Source of the DNA: Chthoniobacter flavus
GTDB taxonomy: Bacteria > Verrucomicrobiota > Verrucomicrobiia > Chthoniobacterales > JACTMZ01
Direction: 5' to 3'
Length of the DNA stretch: 33,943 nt
Assembly: GCA_945878135.1 (NCBI GenBank)
Contig: CAMDUL010000027.1
Location: 1-33,943 of the forward strand
Of this stretch, positions 15,680 to 23,657 are shown piece after piece. Numbering within the stretch: position 1 is the stretch's first letter; every line of letters begins with the position of its first letter. The notes beneath the pieces are model-generated. The model saw only the letters and a program-made list of their open reading frames with translations. It searched no databases and was not told the DNA's origin. The translations under genes and the position numbers were made by a program.

Positions 15680-16483
15680 ATGACCAAGATTCTTCTCCTC
15701 GCCGCCGCAATTTTTTCCCTCGGAGCGGCCGCTCTTGGATTTCTCAACCGCGGCAAACTCGCGGAGGCCCGCATGGAGATGGAAACCGCCACCTCGGAGT
15801 TGGCCCTCAAGCAACAGGAGCTGGCTGCCGCACAGAAGGACGGCGAGACGAGAAAGCAGGAGATCGCGGAATTGAGCAGCCAGAAGGACACGCTCTCCGC
15901 CAGCCTCAACGAGTCGAAAGCGGAATTGGATAAAGCCACTGCGGCCCTCGAGGAGGAGAAAGCCAAAATCACCGCCGCGGAGCAGGCCAAAGCCGATGCC
16001 GAAGTCACCCTGCAAGCGGCGCAGGACAAAATCGCCGAACTCGAACAGCAAGCCACCGCACCTCCCGTCCCCGCTCCTTCGGCCGAGACGGCGGATGCCA
16101 CCGCCGTCATCGCCGAGCGCGACGAATTGCGCACCGTGGTGGCCGGCCTCGAAGACCGCAACTCCGCCCTCCAAGCCCAGATCGCGCAGCTCCAGCGCAA
16201 GGATCAAGACCGCCGCGGTTCCGTCATGCGCCAAGGCCTGCAAGGCACCATTCTGGCGGTCAACCAATCCTGGAATTTCGTCGTGCTCAGCCTCGGCGAC
16301 CGGCAAGGCGTGGTGCCCAACGCGGAAATGCTCGTGCAACGCGGAGGCCAGCTGCTGGGGAAAGTTCGCGTCACTTCGGTCGAACCCTCGACCTCGATCG
16401 CCGACATCCTCGTCCGCACCGTCCCGCGCGGGTTGAGCGTGATGCCGGGCGACACCGTGATTTATCAGGCCCAGCGGGACTGA
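15680..16483 (+). CDS. Exported coiled-coil protein with C-terminal beta domain
   Basis: The 267-residue product starts with a hydrophobic export signal or membrane anchor (residues 3-21). It continues with a long Ala/Glu/Lys/Gln-rich coiled coil (about 25-125), a Pro/Ala linker (TAPPVPAPSAE), a second short coiled coil (about 140-172), and a compact C-terminal domain (about 180-267). That domain, GTILAVNQSWNFVVLSLGDRQGVVPNAEMLVQRGGQLLGKVRV, alternates strands and turns and recalls the beta domain of MreC-like or FlgT-like envelope proteins. I do not recognise a named family. It begins an operon with a small lipoprotein, a GT9 enzyme and a TlpA-like protein, which points to an envelope role. 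The promoter lies 38 bases upstream. Confidence 0.8.
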   Translation: MTKILLLAAAIFSLGAAALGFLNRGKLAEARMEMETATSELALKQQELAAAQKDGETRKQEIAELSSQKDTLSASLNESKAELDKATAALEEEKAKITAAEQAKADAEVTLQAAQDKIAELEQQATAPPVPAPSAETADATAVIAERDELRTVVAGLEDRNSALQAQIAQLQRKDQDRRGSVMRQGLQGTILAVNQSWNFVVLSLGDRQGVVPNAEMLVQRGGQLLGKVRVTSVEPSTSIADILVRTVPRGLSVMPGDTVIYQAQRD

Positions 16484-16489
16484 TCCGCC

Positions 16490-16672
16490 ATGCTGACGCG
16501 GTTTCTGCTTCTCGCGCTCGCCGCCGCCGGTTTGACCGCCTGCGAGACGGTCACCCCGCCGCCGAGCGAGGCTTCGCAGCGCGGACTGAGCACCATTCCG
16601 TGGAACCGCCCGGCCAAATGGGAGGGCGGCGGCGCCCTCGGCAGCCAGATGGGTGCCATGCGGGGCTACTGA
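16490..16672 (+). CDS. 60-residue lipoprotein
   Basis: This very small gene encodes a signal peptide with the lipobox LTAC, giving lipidated Cys18 and a mature part of only 43 residues. The mature part is ETVTPPPSEASQ followed by the aromatic motif STIPWNRPAKWEGGGALG. It starts seven bases after the upstream stop and ends three bases before the GT9 start, so it is inside the operon. The clean signal peptide, lipobox and tight packing support coding status. The function is unknown; the position beside a coiled-coil envelope protein suggests a structural partner at the outer membrane. Confidence 0.8.
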   Translation: MLTRFLLLALAAAGLTACETVTPPPSEASQRGLSTIPWNRPAKWEGGGALGSQMGAMRGY

Positions 16673-16675
16673 CGA

Positions 16676-17632
16676 GTGTCCGCTCCGGTCTTCCGCCGCG
16701 TGCTCGTCATCCGGGGAGGCGCCCTCGGTGATTTCCTCCTCACGCTCCCGGTCCTGGCCGCGCTGCGCGAGGCGGAACCGGATGCGCACGTCGAGGTCCT
16801 CGCCTACCCCGGGATCGCCGCACTCGCCCGGGCCGGCGGACTGGTCGACGGCGTGCGCTCGATCGAATACGGACCGCTCGCCGGCTTCTTCACCCGCGGC
16901 GGCGCGACCGACCCCGCTTTGCGCGCTTATTTCGCGTCATTCGACCTTGTCATAAGCTATCTTTACGACCCCGACGGATTCTTTGCGGAAAACCTCCGCG
17001 CCGCCGGAGTGCGCCGTTTGGTCGAAGGCCCGCACCGCGCGGGCGGCGGGGCCCATGCCATCGACCAGTTGGCCGCGCCGCTGGCGGAACTGGGTGTCCC
17101 GTTGTCGGCCCGGGCTGTGCGCCTCGGCATCGCACCCGAACGCCCTGCGCGGCCGGCCGTTTTCCTCCACCCGGGATCCGGCAGTGCGTCGAAAAACTGG
17201 GCGGCGGCCAATTGGCGCACCCTCGCCGCCCGCTGGCTGGAGGAGGACCCGGGGTTGCAACTTGCCATCGTCGGAGGGGAAGCGGATGCCGCCGCCTTGG
17301 GAATGCTGCGCGACCTCGGAGCCGCCGACCGCGTCCGCTACCTGGAAAACCGTCCGTTGCCGGAGTTGGCCGCGGCGCTCGGGGGCGGCTCGCTCTACCT
17401 CGGCCATGACACGGGGATCAGCCATCTCGCGGCCGCCGTCGGCACGCCCGCGTTGTTGCTCTTCGGTCCGACCGACCCGGGCGTCTGGGCCCCGCCGCAC
17501 AACCAGGTGCGCGTCTTGCGGGCGCCGGACGGACGGCTTGACGCGCTCTCGCCCGAGACGGTGCGGCGCGCCGCGGACCGCTTGCGGGAACTTGCCAGCG
17601 GACAAGGCAACACGGAAACTGATCCGCGATGA
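16676..17632 (+). CDS. Glycosyltransferase family 9 (heptosyltransferase-like)
   Basis: The 318-residue product resembles ADP-heptose:LPS heptosyltransferases (GT9), which add sugars to lipopolysaccharide core on the inner membrane face. Motifs are VLVIRGGALGDFLLTLPVLAALRE at residues 9-32 and, in the nucleotide-binding half, VFLHPGSGSASKNWAAANW, LAIVGGEAD and LGHDTGISHLAAAVGTPALLLFGPTDPGVWAP. The sequence retains the GGALGD N-terminal loop and the late D-T-G-x-x-H motif. GTG 16676 is used as start because it gives the family N-terminus. The stop overlaps the TlpA-like gene as ATGA. Whether the organism makes heptose-containing LPS cannot be told here. Confidence 0.88.
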   Translation: MSAPVFRRVLVIRGGALGDFLLTLPVLAALREAEPDAHVEVLAYPGIAALARAGGLVDGVRSIEYGPLAGFFTRGGATDPALRAYFASFDLVISYLYDPDGFFAENLRAAGVRRLVEGPHRAGGGAHAIDQLAAPLAELGVPLSARAVRLGIAPERPARPAVFLHPGSGSASKNWAAANWRTLAARWLEEDPGLQLAIVGGEADAAALGMLRDLGAADRVRYLENRPLPELAAALGGGSLYLGHDTGISHLAAAVGTPALLLFGPTDPGVWAPPHNQVRVLRAPDGRLDALSPETVRRAADRLRELASGQGNTETDPR

Positions 17633-18681
17633 AATTTCTTCCCGTCTTTCTCCTGGCAATCGCGCTGGGGTCCGGCGCCCTGCTCGCCCAACCGGACGAA
17701 GCCGCGGCGTGGGAGAACCTGCAGAACGAGGCCGCGCAACTCACCGCCGACTTGCCGGAGGACGAGGCGGACGGCAAGAAACTGCTCGCGGAACGCCTCA
17801 CCTCGCAACTCGGGCACTTTGAGGCCTTCGTGCGCGACTACCCGCAGAGCCCGAACCGCTGGGAGGCCCGCATGGCGCTCATGCAGATCGGCAACTCGCT
17901 CGCCATGCTGCAGGACCAGGAGCCCGACTTGGCCGCCCAGAGCAAGGAACTGCGAGCCATCGCCGACGACAAAGACGCCCCGCTGAACATCCGCGCCGAT
18001 GCCGGTCTGGTCCTCCTGCAGATCGCCTCGGTCGATTTCGACCGCGTGCGCACCGAAAGCTCGGCGCGCGAACTGAGCGCGGCCATCGCCAAGTTTCTCG
18101 AAACACATCCCGACGACGCCCGCCGTCCCGCGCTCCGCCTGACGGAGGCCCAGGCCCTGGAGAATTTCGACGCGGCCGCGGCGCGCACCATTTACGAGGA
18201 GGTGGCCGGGGACGAGGATCCGGACATCGCGCAAGCCGCCAGGAGCGGGCTGGACCTGATGGAGATGCGGGCGCAGCCGCTCGAGCTTTCCTTCACCGCG
18301 GTCGACGGCCGAAAGGTCGACCTCGCCGACCTCCGGGGCAAAGTCGTGCTCGTCGACTTCTGGGCCACCTGGTGCCCGCCGTGCGTGGAGGAAGTGCCGC
18401 AACTCGTGGAGACCTACGAAAAATTCAGGGACCGCGGCTTCGAAATCGTCGGCATCTCGCTCGACAGCGACAAAGGCGCCCTCGAAAAATTCACCGCGGA
18501 AAACAAAATGACCTGGCCGCAGTTCTTCGACGGCAAGGGCTGGGACAACGAACTCGCCCAGCGCTTCAAAATCCAGTCCGTGCCCACCATGTGGCTGCTG
18601 GGCAAAGACGGGAAGCTCGCCGATCCCTCGCCGCGCAACCGGCTGGAGCAGGCGGTGACCGCGGCCTTGGAAAAACCCTAA
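17629..18681 (+). CDS. Exported TlpA-like thiol-disulfide protein with helical N-terminal domain
   Basis: The 350-residue product has a signal peptide (1-20, cut near ALLA-Q), a helical TPR-like region (about 25-212) and a C-terminal AhpC/TSA-TlpA thioredoxin domain (about 216-350). The active site is WATWCPPC with Cys249 and Cys252, and the cis-proline loop is SVPTMWL. Such proteins reduce or isomerise disulfides in the periplasm, for instance in cytochrome maturation or envelope repair. It overlaps the GT9 gene by four bases and ends the operon. Its stop overlaps the stop of the convergent SET gene by four bases (CTAA). Confidence 0.9.
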   Translation: MKFLPVFLLAIALGSGALLAQPDEAAAWENLQNEAAQLTADLPEDEADGKKLLAERLTSQLGHFEAFVRDYPQSPNRWEARMALMQIGNSLAMLQDQEPDLAAQSKELRAIADDKDAPLNIRADAGLVLLQIASVDFDRVRTESSARELSAAIAKFLETHPDDARRPALRLTEAQALENFDAAAARTIYEEVAGDEDPDIAQAARSGLDLMEMRAQPLELSFTAVDGRKVDLADLRGKVVLVDFWATWCPPCVEEVPQLVETYEKFRDRGFEIVGISLDSDKGALEKFTAENKMTWPQFFDGKGWDNELAQRFKIQSVPTMWLLGKDGKLADPSPRNRLEQAVTAALEKP

Positions 18682-19241
18682 GCGGCGCGGCGCCGGGTCT
18701 TTTTCTTCTTCAGGCGCGAGGCCGCGTGGCGCACGCGCCACCGCACGGGCGCCTTGACGATGTAGCCGGCGCAGTTGTCCGCCCCGCAACGGCAGGGATG
18801 TTCGTGGTAGTGGTCGTAGTCGTAGTAGTAGTCGTAAGACAATTCCTCGCCGGGCGCTATATCGCGGATGGCCACGATCCAGACCCGGCCGCGCACGACC
18901 TGCGACTCGCAGTTCGGATCGCACGAATGGTTGATGTAGCGCGCCGTGTTCCACAACACGCTGCCGTCGATGTCGACCTTGGTGTTCAGCTCGAAAATGT
19001 AAATGCAGCCGTCGCCGCCGCGGGCTCCCCGCTCCTGCCGCGCCAGCTCGCGGCGCCAGCCCTCGGCCTTGGTGATGCGCTCGCCGCTGTATTCGATGAC
19101 GCGCGTGCCCTTGGGAATCGCCTTGGACGCGAACATGCCGCGTCCGTGGATCTTCGATCCGCGCACCTTGGCCCACGGGGTGCGGGTCGGCACCGGCTTG
19201 GTTGCTTTCTTTGCGGCTTTGGTCTGCTTCTTTTTCATCAT
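18678..19241 (-). CDS. SET-domain lysine methyltransferase-like protein
   Basis: The 187-residue product has a complete SET plus post-SET architecture. RGMFASKAIPKGTRVIEYSGERI (about 34-56) is the SAM-binding N-part, TARYINHSCDPNCE (99-112) holds the NHSC motif, and GEELSYDY (131-138) carries the catalytic tyrosine region. C-x-C-x4-C at Cys150, Cys152 and Cys157 is the post-SET zinc motif. Both tails are strongly basic (MMKKKQTKAAKKATK at the start, LKKKKTRRRAA at the end) and a Tyr/His/Asp-rich segment lies at 136-148. SET enzymes methylate lysines of histones or other proteins; bacterial substrates include DNA-binding proteins. The start is the first of two Met codons at 19241; the reading frame open up to 19505 runs into the divergent flavoprotein gene. 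Confidence 0.88.
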   Translation of the reverse strand: MMKKKQTKAAKKATKPVPTRTPWAKVRGSKIHGRGMFASKAIPKGTRVIEYSGERITKAEGWRRELARQERGARGGDGCIYIFELNTKVDIDGSVLWNTARYINHSCDPNCESQVVRGRVWIVAIRDIAPGEELSYDYYYDYDHYHEHPCRCGADNCAGYIVKAPVRWRVRHAASRLKKKKTRRRAA

Positions 19242-19251
19242 GGCGGATGCG

Positions 19252-19280
19252 GAGCGTAGCACACCGCGCGCCCGGACCAA
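19252..19280 (-). promoter_or_regulatory. Promoter candidate of the SET gene
   Basis: On the minus strand TTGGTC (19275-19280) is followed after 17 bases by TACGCT (19252-19257), ending ten bases before ATG 19241. Matches are modest, but geometry agrees with other close promoters in the window. Confidence 0.4.
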
Positions 19281-19337
19281 AGTGTCTTCAAATGCATCGC
19301 CAGCCGCCGCGTCGGCGGCGAGAATTCCGGCCGGTCC

Positions 19338-20492
19338 ATGACGCACCATGATGTCATCGTTCTCGGCGCGGGAGCCGCCGGGCTTTTCTGCGCCGCCACG
19401 TCGGGCGGGCGGGGACGCCGGGTGCTCGTCCTCGAGCACAACGACCGGGTGGGAAAAAAGATCACCATCTCGGGCGGCGGCCGGTGCAACTTCACCAACC
19501 TTCACGCCTCGCCGGACAACTACCTTTCATCCAACCGCGACTTCTGCCGCTCCGCGTTGGCCCGCTACACGCCGGCCGATTTCCTCGCGCTGGTCGAGAG
19601 CCGGGGCATCGCCTGGCACGAGAAAAAACTCGGGCAGCTCTTCTGCAACACGCGGTCGCGGGAAATCATCGATCTTCTCCTCGCCGAATGCGCCCGCGCC
19701 CGCGTTGTGGTCCGGTGCGGCGTGCGCGTGGAGGAGGTGAGCGGACCCGGTCCGTTCCGCGTGCGCACCACCGCGGGGGAATTCACCGCCGCGACGCTCG
19801 TCGTGGCCACCGGCGGACTGTCCTTCGCGAAACTCGGCGCGAGCGACCTCGGCTACCGCCTTGCCCGGCAATTCGGTCTGCGGTTGACCGATCTCCGCCC
19901 CGGTCTCGTGCCGCTGACCTTCGGCCAGCACGACCGCGCGGCCTTCGGTCCCTTGAGCGGCGTTTCGCTCCCGGTGCGCGTCCGCCACGGGGGCGCGGTA
20001 TTCGATGAAGCCCTGCTCTTCACCCACCGCGGCTTCAGCGGTCCCGCCATCCTGCAAATCTCCAACTACTGGCGCGAGGGAGAGAGGCTCGCGTTCGACT
20101 TGCTGCCGGACGGGGCGGAATTTCTCGTGGCCGGACGCGGCCCGGCGCTCGCGCAATTGTCCGCGGTCTGGCCCAAACGCTTTGCCGAAGCCTGGTGCTC
20201 GCGCCACACGCCGGACAAACCGGTGGCGCAATGGACCGCCCGCGAGCGCGAGGAGGTCAAAAGCCTGCTCCACCGCTGGCCGGTGGACTTCACCGGCACC
20301 GAAGGCTACCCGAAAGCGGAGGTGACCCTCGGCGGCGTGGACACGCGCGACCTTTCTTCCAAAACGATGGAAGCCCGCGACGTGCCCGGACTTTTTTTCA
20401 TCGGCGAGGTTGTCGATGTGACCGGTTGGCTCGGCGGCTACAATTTCCAATGGGCGTGGGCCAGCGCGAGCGCCGCCGGTCAGGCGCTATGA
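19338..20492 (+). CDS. HI0933/BaiN-family FAD-dependent oxidoreductase
   Basis: The 384-residue flavoprotein belongs to the HI0933/YhiN/BaiN family. The dinucleotide motif VIVLGAGAAGLFCAATSGGRGRRVLVLE covers residues 6-33, the family hallmark KKITISGGGRCNFTN covers 40-54, ATGGLSFAKLGASDLGYRLA lies mid-protein, and the C-terminal FAD-contact region reads GLFFIGEVVDVTGWLGGYNFQWAWAS. Function in most bacteria is unknown; one member is a bile-acid reductase in gut clostridia, which does not transfer here. It is divergent from the SET gene, with 96 bases between, and its stop is one base from the convergent lipoprotein gene. Confidence 0.92.
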   Translation: MTHHDVIVLGAGAAGLFCAATSGGRGRRVLVLEHNDRVGKKITISGGGRCNFTNLHASPDNYLSSNRDFCRSALARYTPADFLALVESRGIAWHEKKLGQLFCNTRSREIIDLLLAECARARVVVRCGVRVEEVSGPGPFRVRTTAGEFTAATLVVATGGLSFAKLGASDLGYRLARQFGLRLTDLRPGLVPLTFGQHDRAAFGPLSGVSLPVRVRHGGAVFDEALLFTHRGFSGPAILQISNYWREGERLAFDLLPDGAEFLVAGRGPALAQLSAVWPKRFAEAWCSRHTPDKPVAQWTAREREEVKSLLHRWPVDFTGTEGYPKAEVTLGGVDTRDLSSKTMEARDVPGLFFIGEVVDVTGWLGGYNFQWAWASASAAGQAL

Positions 20493-20493
20493 C

Positions 20494-21570
20494 TTACTCC
20501 GGCGCGTCGACGATGCGGATACCCAACGCGGCGGCCGCCAGCTCGAGTTGCCTCGTTGCTTGCTCCAGCGCGGTCTGCAACTGGCGGCGCGTGTCCCCGC
20601 TCCCGGGCGCGCGAGCGAGCGCCTCGGACCAGGCAACCGCCTGCGCGATGGCCCCGTAGGTCGCCATGGCCTGCGCCGGCGCAGCGGCGAAGACCAGATC
20701 ATGCAGTCCGCGGCCTTCCGGATGCTCCTCCGTAATGCCGAGATAGAGATCGCGCAGCGCGTCGGTGCGCCCGGTCACTTCGGACGGCACCAGCGGTCCG
20801 TCCGACAAACGCCGCGGCAAAACATCCCCGCTCTGGGCCAGCAGGCCCTGGAACATGCGGGCCACGGCGCGCTCCGGGGAGGCCAGAAAATATTTCTCCC
20901 GGAACCCCGCCGCCGCGGCCGGATCCCACGCGTCGGCCAGGACCTGCAGATCGGCCCGCAGCCGGCCGGACCAAGCCGCCAACTCGGGCAAAGTCTCGAG
21001 CGCCTCGCCAAGCGTTTCCTCGCCGGTTCGGCCGGCGGTCAAACGCCCCAGCTTGGCCAGACGCCGGTCGACCTCGGCGAAAGCATCGCCGGCATCAAGA
21101 GCCGGCGCACCGGCCCCGAACGGATCCGGCTGCGCGGCCAATTCCTCCGGGGATTCGGGATCGACGTAAAAGATCGCCGCCTCGGTGGTCTGGTAAGCAC
21201 GCTGGGCTGCGGCGAGCGATTCGACCGCCGCCGGCCACTCACCGGCGGCCGAAACCGGCGCCACGGCCAAGCGACGGACCGCGCGTTCGAAGGTGGTCGC
21301 CTCCTCGAGCGCGCTGGCACTGGCCGACGTCACCAGATTCGCGTTGGCCAGCGCGACCTGCTCGGCCGGCGTGACCTCCGTCGCCGCGACGCCAAAAGAG
21401 GTTGCTTCGGCAAACTCGACCTCGGGGGTGGGCGAAGGCGTCGGCGTCGGACTGGGCCGTGGCAGCGGGAGCTTGCTGACTTCCCACTGGCAACCTCCGA
21501 TCAGGACGAGACAGGCCCCGGCGGCCGCAAGCGGCAGGGTTCTTGGCAGGATCCGGAGGCGGAGAGACAT
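20494..21570 (-). CDS. Predicted lipoprotein with Pro/Thr linker, unknown helical domain
   Basis: Starting at ATG 21570, the 358-residue product has a signal peptide ending in the lipobox LIGGC (Cys about 27). A short linker, PLPRPSPTPTPSPTPEVE, follows. The rest is an Ala-rich, mostly helical domain, including a repeated-helix pattern and segments such as YQTTEAAIFYVDPESPEELA and RDLYLGITEEHPEGRGLHDLVF. The overall pattern resembles imelysin-like (M75) lipoproteins, but I cannot find the GxHxxE motif, so I leave it unassigned. It follows the O-antigen-ligase-like gene by 32 bases on the same strand and is probably co-transcribed. A start at 21606 would overlap the upstream gene and delay the signal peptide. 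Confidence 0.75.
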   Translation of the reverse strand: MSLRLRILPRTLPLAAAGACLVLIGGCQWEVSKLPLPRPSPTPTPSPTPEVEFAEATSFGVAATEVTPAEQVALANANLVTSASASALEEATTFERAVRRLAVAPVSAAGEWPAAVESLAAAQRAYQTTEAAIFYVDPESPEELAAQPDPFGAGAPALDAGDAFAEVDRRLAKLGRLTAGRTGEETLGEALETLPELAAWSGRLRADLQVLADAWDPAAAAGFREKYFLASPERAVARMFQGLLAQSGDVLPRRLSDGPLVPSEVTGRTDALRDLYLGITEEHPEGRGLHDLVFAAAPAQAMATYGAIAQAVAWSEALARAPGSGDTRRQLQTALEQATRQLELAAAALGIRIVDAPE

Positions 21571-21602
21571 CACTTGATCGTCGGCCCTGGTCTGCAGGAC
21601 TG

Positions 21603-23600
21603 TCAAAAAGTTTCGCCCTGCGGCGCCGACATCTGCCGCTCGCGCTCGATGCGTTCAAGAAAATCGCGCGCCAAGGAAGACCCCGGCAGCCGCTGGGCCA
21701 GCCGCAAAAGCCGTGCCGCCTCTTCGTGGCGTCCTTGCTTCCAGAAATGGAGCGCGAGGTATTCGTAGCCGCGGGCGCGGTCCGGTTCGCGTCCGATGGC
21801 CCGCAGGTGCCACGGCAGCGACACATCCGTGCGGCCGCTCCAATCGCTGGCCAGCGCGAATTCCCGCCAGGCGTAAGGCAACCACGGCCGGACGCTCACC
21901 GCCCCGGCGAAGGACGAGGCGGCTTGTCCATACCAGGCGGACCGTTCGGCTTCCGCGGTGGCCCGGTTGCCCAACAGACCCGCCGACTCGCCGGCCACAA
22001 CGAGCAAGCGCGGATGCCGCGGACTCCGCCGCAATTCCTCGCGGACCAAATTCCAAGCACGATCCGGCTCGCCGCGCTGCATGGCATTGATTGCCGCGAA
22101 AGCCGCCTGCTCGGCCCGCGCCTCGCGTCCCACCGACCAGAGCAGCAGCCCGCCCGCAACCGCCGGCAGCAACCCCAGCGGCAGCAGCCACGCAGGCCAC
22201 CGCTCCGCACCGCCACAGGACAGCCGTCCTGTGCGTGCCGCGGCGATCCAACCGGCGGCCAGCGCCACCGGCAAGGCCGCGGCCTGCACGTGCAAACGGT
22301 AGTCGAAAAACGAATGCGCGCCCTGCGCGGCCAGCACGGCGAGCGCACCGGTGACCAAGCCCAAGTCCGTGCTGCGCGGCAACCAGCCCGCCGGGGGAAT
22401 TTCGCGTGCCAGACGCAATGCGGTCCGCCACCCCGATGCGAAATGGACGACAAAAAACAGACAGCCCAGCGCGAAGCCCGCGCGCCCGTATTCCACGAGC
22501 AACTGCAGCCAGTCGTTGTGCGCATGCACCGGCCAGGAGGCGAGACTCGCGCCGCGGTAGCGCAGCGACAACTGGTCGAACATGTTGGCCCCGACTCCGA
22601 ACCAAGGATCCAGCGCGAGCATCGGCGGCACCACGATGAACCAGAGAGACTCGCGGTAAGCATCGAGTCCCATCGCATCCAAACGCACGCGCACCGCGAC
22701 ACTTTCCAGCGCCAACGGAAAAGCCAGAAACAGCGACACGGCGACCGCCACCAAGGCACCCGCCGCGAACCAGAAACGGTGCGCCACGGCCCCCCGGGCC
22801 GCCACCATGAAACTGACCAGCGCGAACGCGGCCAAACCCGCCGCCATGCCCACGTAAGCGGACCGCGAAAGACACAGCGTCAGTCCGGCAAAACCCGCCG
22901 CCGTGGCCCAGAGGAGGAGAAGTTTGACCGCCGCGCCTCCGCGTCCCCAGACAAGCAAACCCAAGGCCAGAAAGGTCGAAGCCTGCAGCACGGCGGAGAG
23001 CGAACCGCGGCTGGCCAGCGTCCCCGAAACGAAACCCGGATTCGGATCCGTCCCACCGCCGCGCGGCAGCCGCAGCTGCGGCGCCAGATCGGCCAGCGGA
23101 TGGAACGGCGCCTCCGCGGTGAATTGCATCACGACCAGGACGGACTGCCCCACCCCCAACGCAATCAGCGTGCCGAGCACGAGCCAGCGCACGCCTTCAC
23201 CGCGCAATTGCCATGCCGCCGTGAGGTAAACCGACAACGCGCCGAGCACGAGCCACGTGTCATCCCGCGCGGCATAAGGGTCGGGGCTGGCCGACTGGCG
23301 CCAGAGCAGGTAACCGCCGAAGAGCAGCACCGATCCCGTGCACCAAGCCGCCGGTGCACCCCGCGGCCGCCAGAACACAAGCCCGGCCAAAACCGCCGCC
23401 GCCCCGACCAGCAAATAGCCCGGCACGGCCAGCGCCGGATACCACCAGCCGCCGAGCAGAATCTGGGACACCGCCAACCCGGCCGCCAAAAGCGCGGCGG
23501 AAGACCAGTTGAGCAGAGCGGAGGGCACCGGATGCCAATTTAGACCGCGCCCGCACCTCCACTCAACCAAGGAGAACGCCGGGGTGAAGATACGGCACAT
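21603..23600 (-). CDS. O-antigen ligase / Wzy-like membrane protein with C-terminal TPR-like part
   Basis: The 665-residue product has about 12 hydrophobic helices in its first 490 residues and the Wzy_C/WaaL pattern. A long extracytoplasmic loop, FGVGANMFDQLSLRYRGASLASWPVHAHNDWLQLLVEYGRAGFALG, carries the HND-LQ motif. The soluble C-terminal part (about 500-665) is a helical repeat region with ESAGLLGNRATAEAERSAW and LALHFWKQGRHEEAARLLRLAQ, typical of TPRs. Such proteins polymerise or ligate surface polysaccharide or glycosylate proteins. ATG 23600 is the first start; TTG 23570 is an alternative. The gene contains an embedded palindrome at 22214-22233. It is divergent from glycerate kinase, 57 bases away. 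Confidence 0.85.
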   Translation of the reverse strand: MCRIFTPAFSLVEWRCGRGLNWHPVPSALLNWSSAALLAAGLAVSQILLGGWWYPALAVPGYLLVGAAAVLAGLVFWRPRGAPAAWCTGSVLLFGGYLLWRQSASPDPYAARDDTWLVLGALSVYLTAAWQLRGEGVRWLVLGTLIALGVGQSVLVVMQFTAEAPFHPLADLAPQLRLPRGGGTDPNPGFVSGTLASRGSLSAVLQASTFLALGLLVWGRGGAAVKLLLLWATAAGFAGLTLCLSRSAYVGMAAGLAAFALVSFMVAARGAVAHRFWFAAGALVAVAVSLFLAFPLALESVAVRVRLDAMGLDAYRESLWFIVVPPMLALDPWFGVGANMFDQLSLRYRGASLASWPVHAHNDWLQLLVEYGRAGFALGCLFFVVHFASGWRTALRLAREIPPAGWLPRSTDLGLVTGALAVLAAQGAHSFFDYRLHVQAAALPVALAAGWIAAARTGRLSCGGAERWPAWLLPLGLLPAVAGGLLLWSVGREARAEQAAFAAINAMQRGEPDRAWNLVREELRRSPRHPRLLVVAGESAGLLGNRATAEAERSAWYGQAASSFAGAVSVRPWLPYAWREFALASDWSGRTDVSLPWHLRAIGREPDRARGYEYLALHFWKQGRHEEAARLLRLAQRLPGSSLARDFLERIERERQMSAPQGETF
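22214..22233. repeat. Palindrome inside the O-antigen-ligase-like gene
   Basis: CACAGGAC and GTCCTGTG form an 8-bp perfect stem around the loop AGCC. It lies in a loop-coding region between membrane helices (protein segment RTGRLSCGG), a site where an inserted repeat could be tolerated. It resembles the intergenic palindromes of this window in size but not closely in sequence. Confidence 0.6.
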
Positions 23601-23621
23601 CCCATGGACTGGCGCTCCCGC

Positions 23622-23650
23622 TTGCCGCCTCGATCCCGCGGCCCTTAACT
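23622..23650 (+). promoter_or_regulatory. Leaderless promoter of the glycerate kinase-fabD unit
   Basis: TTGCCG (23622-23627) is followed after exactly 17 bases by TTAACT (23645-23650), and seven bases later comes ATG 23658. Transcription would start at or next to the A of the start codon. There is no room for a ribosome-binding site. Confidence 0.6.
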
Positions 23651-23657
23651 CGGACCC

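Noticed and set aside
18678-19505. Longer N-terminus for the SET protein starting at 19505
   Set aside because: It would overlap the divergent flavoprotein gene by about 170 bases, and the added residues have no SET-related character. A promoter candidate lies before 19241.
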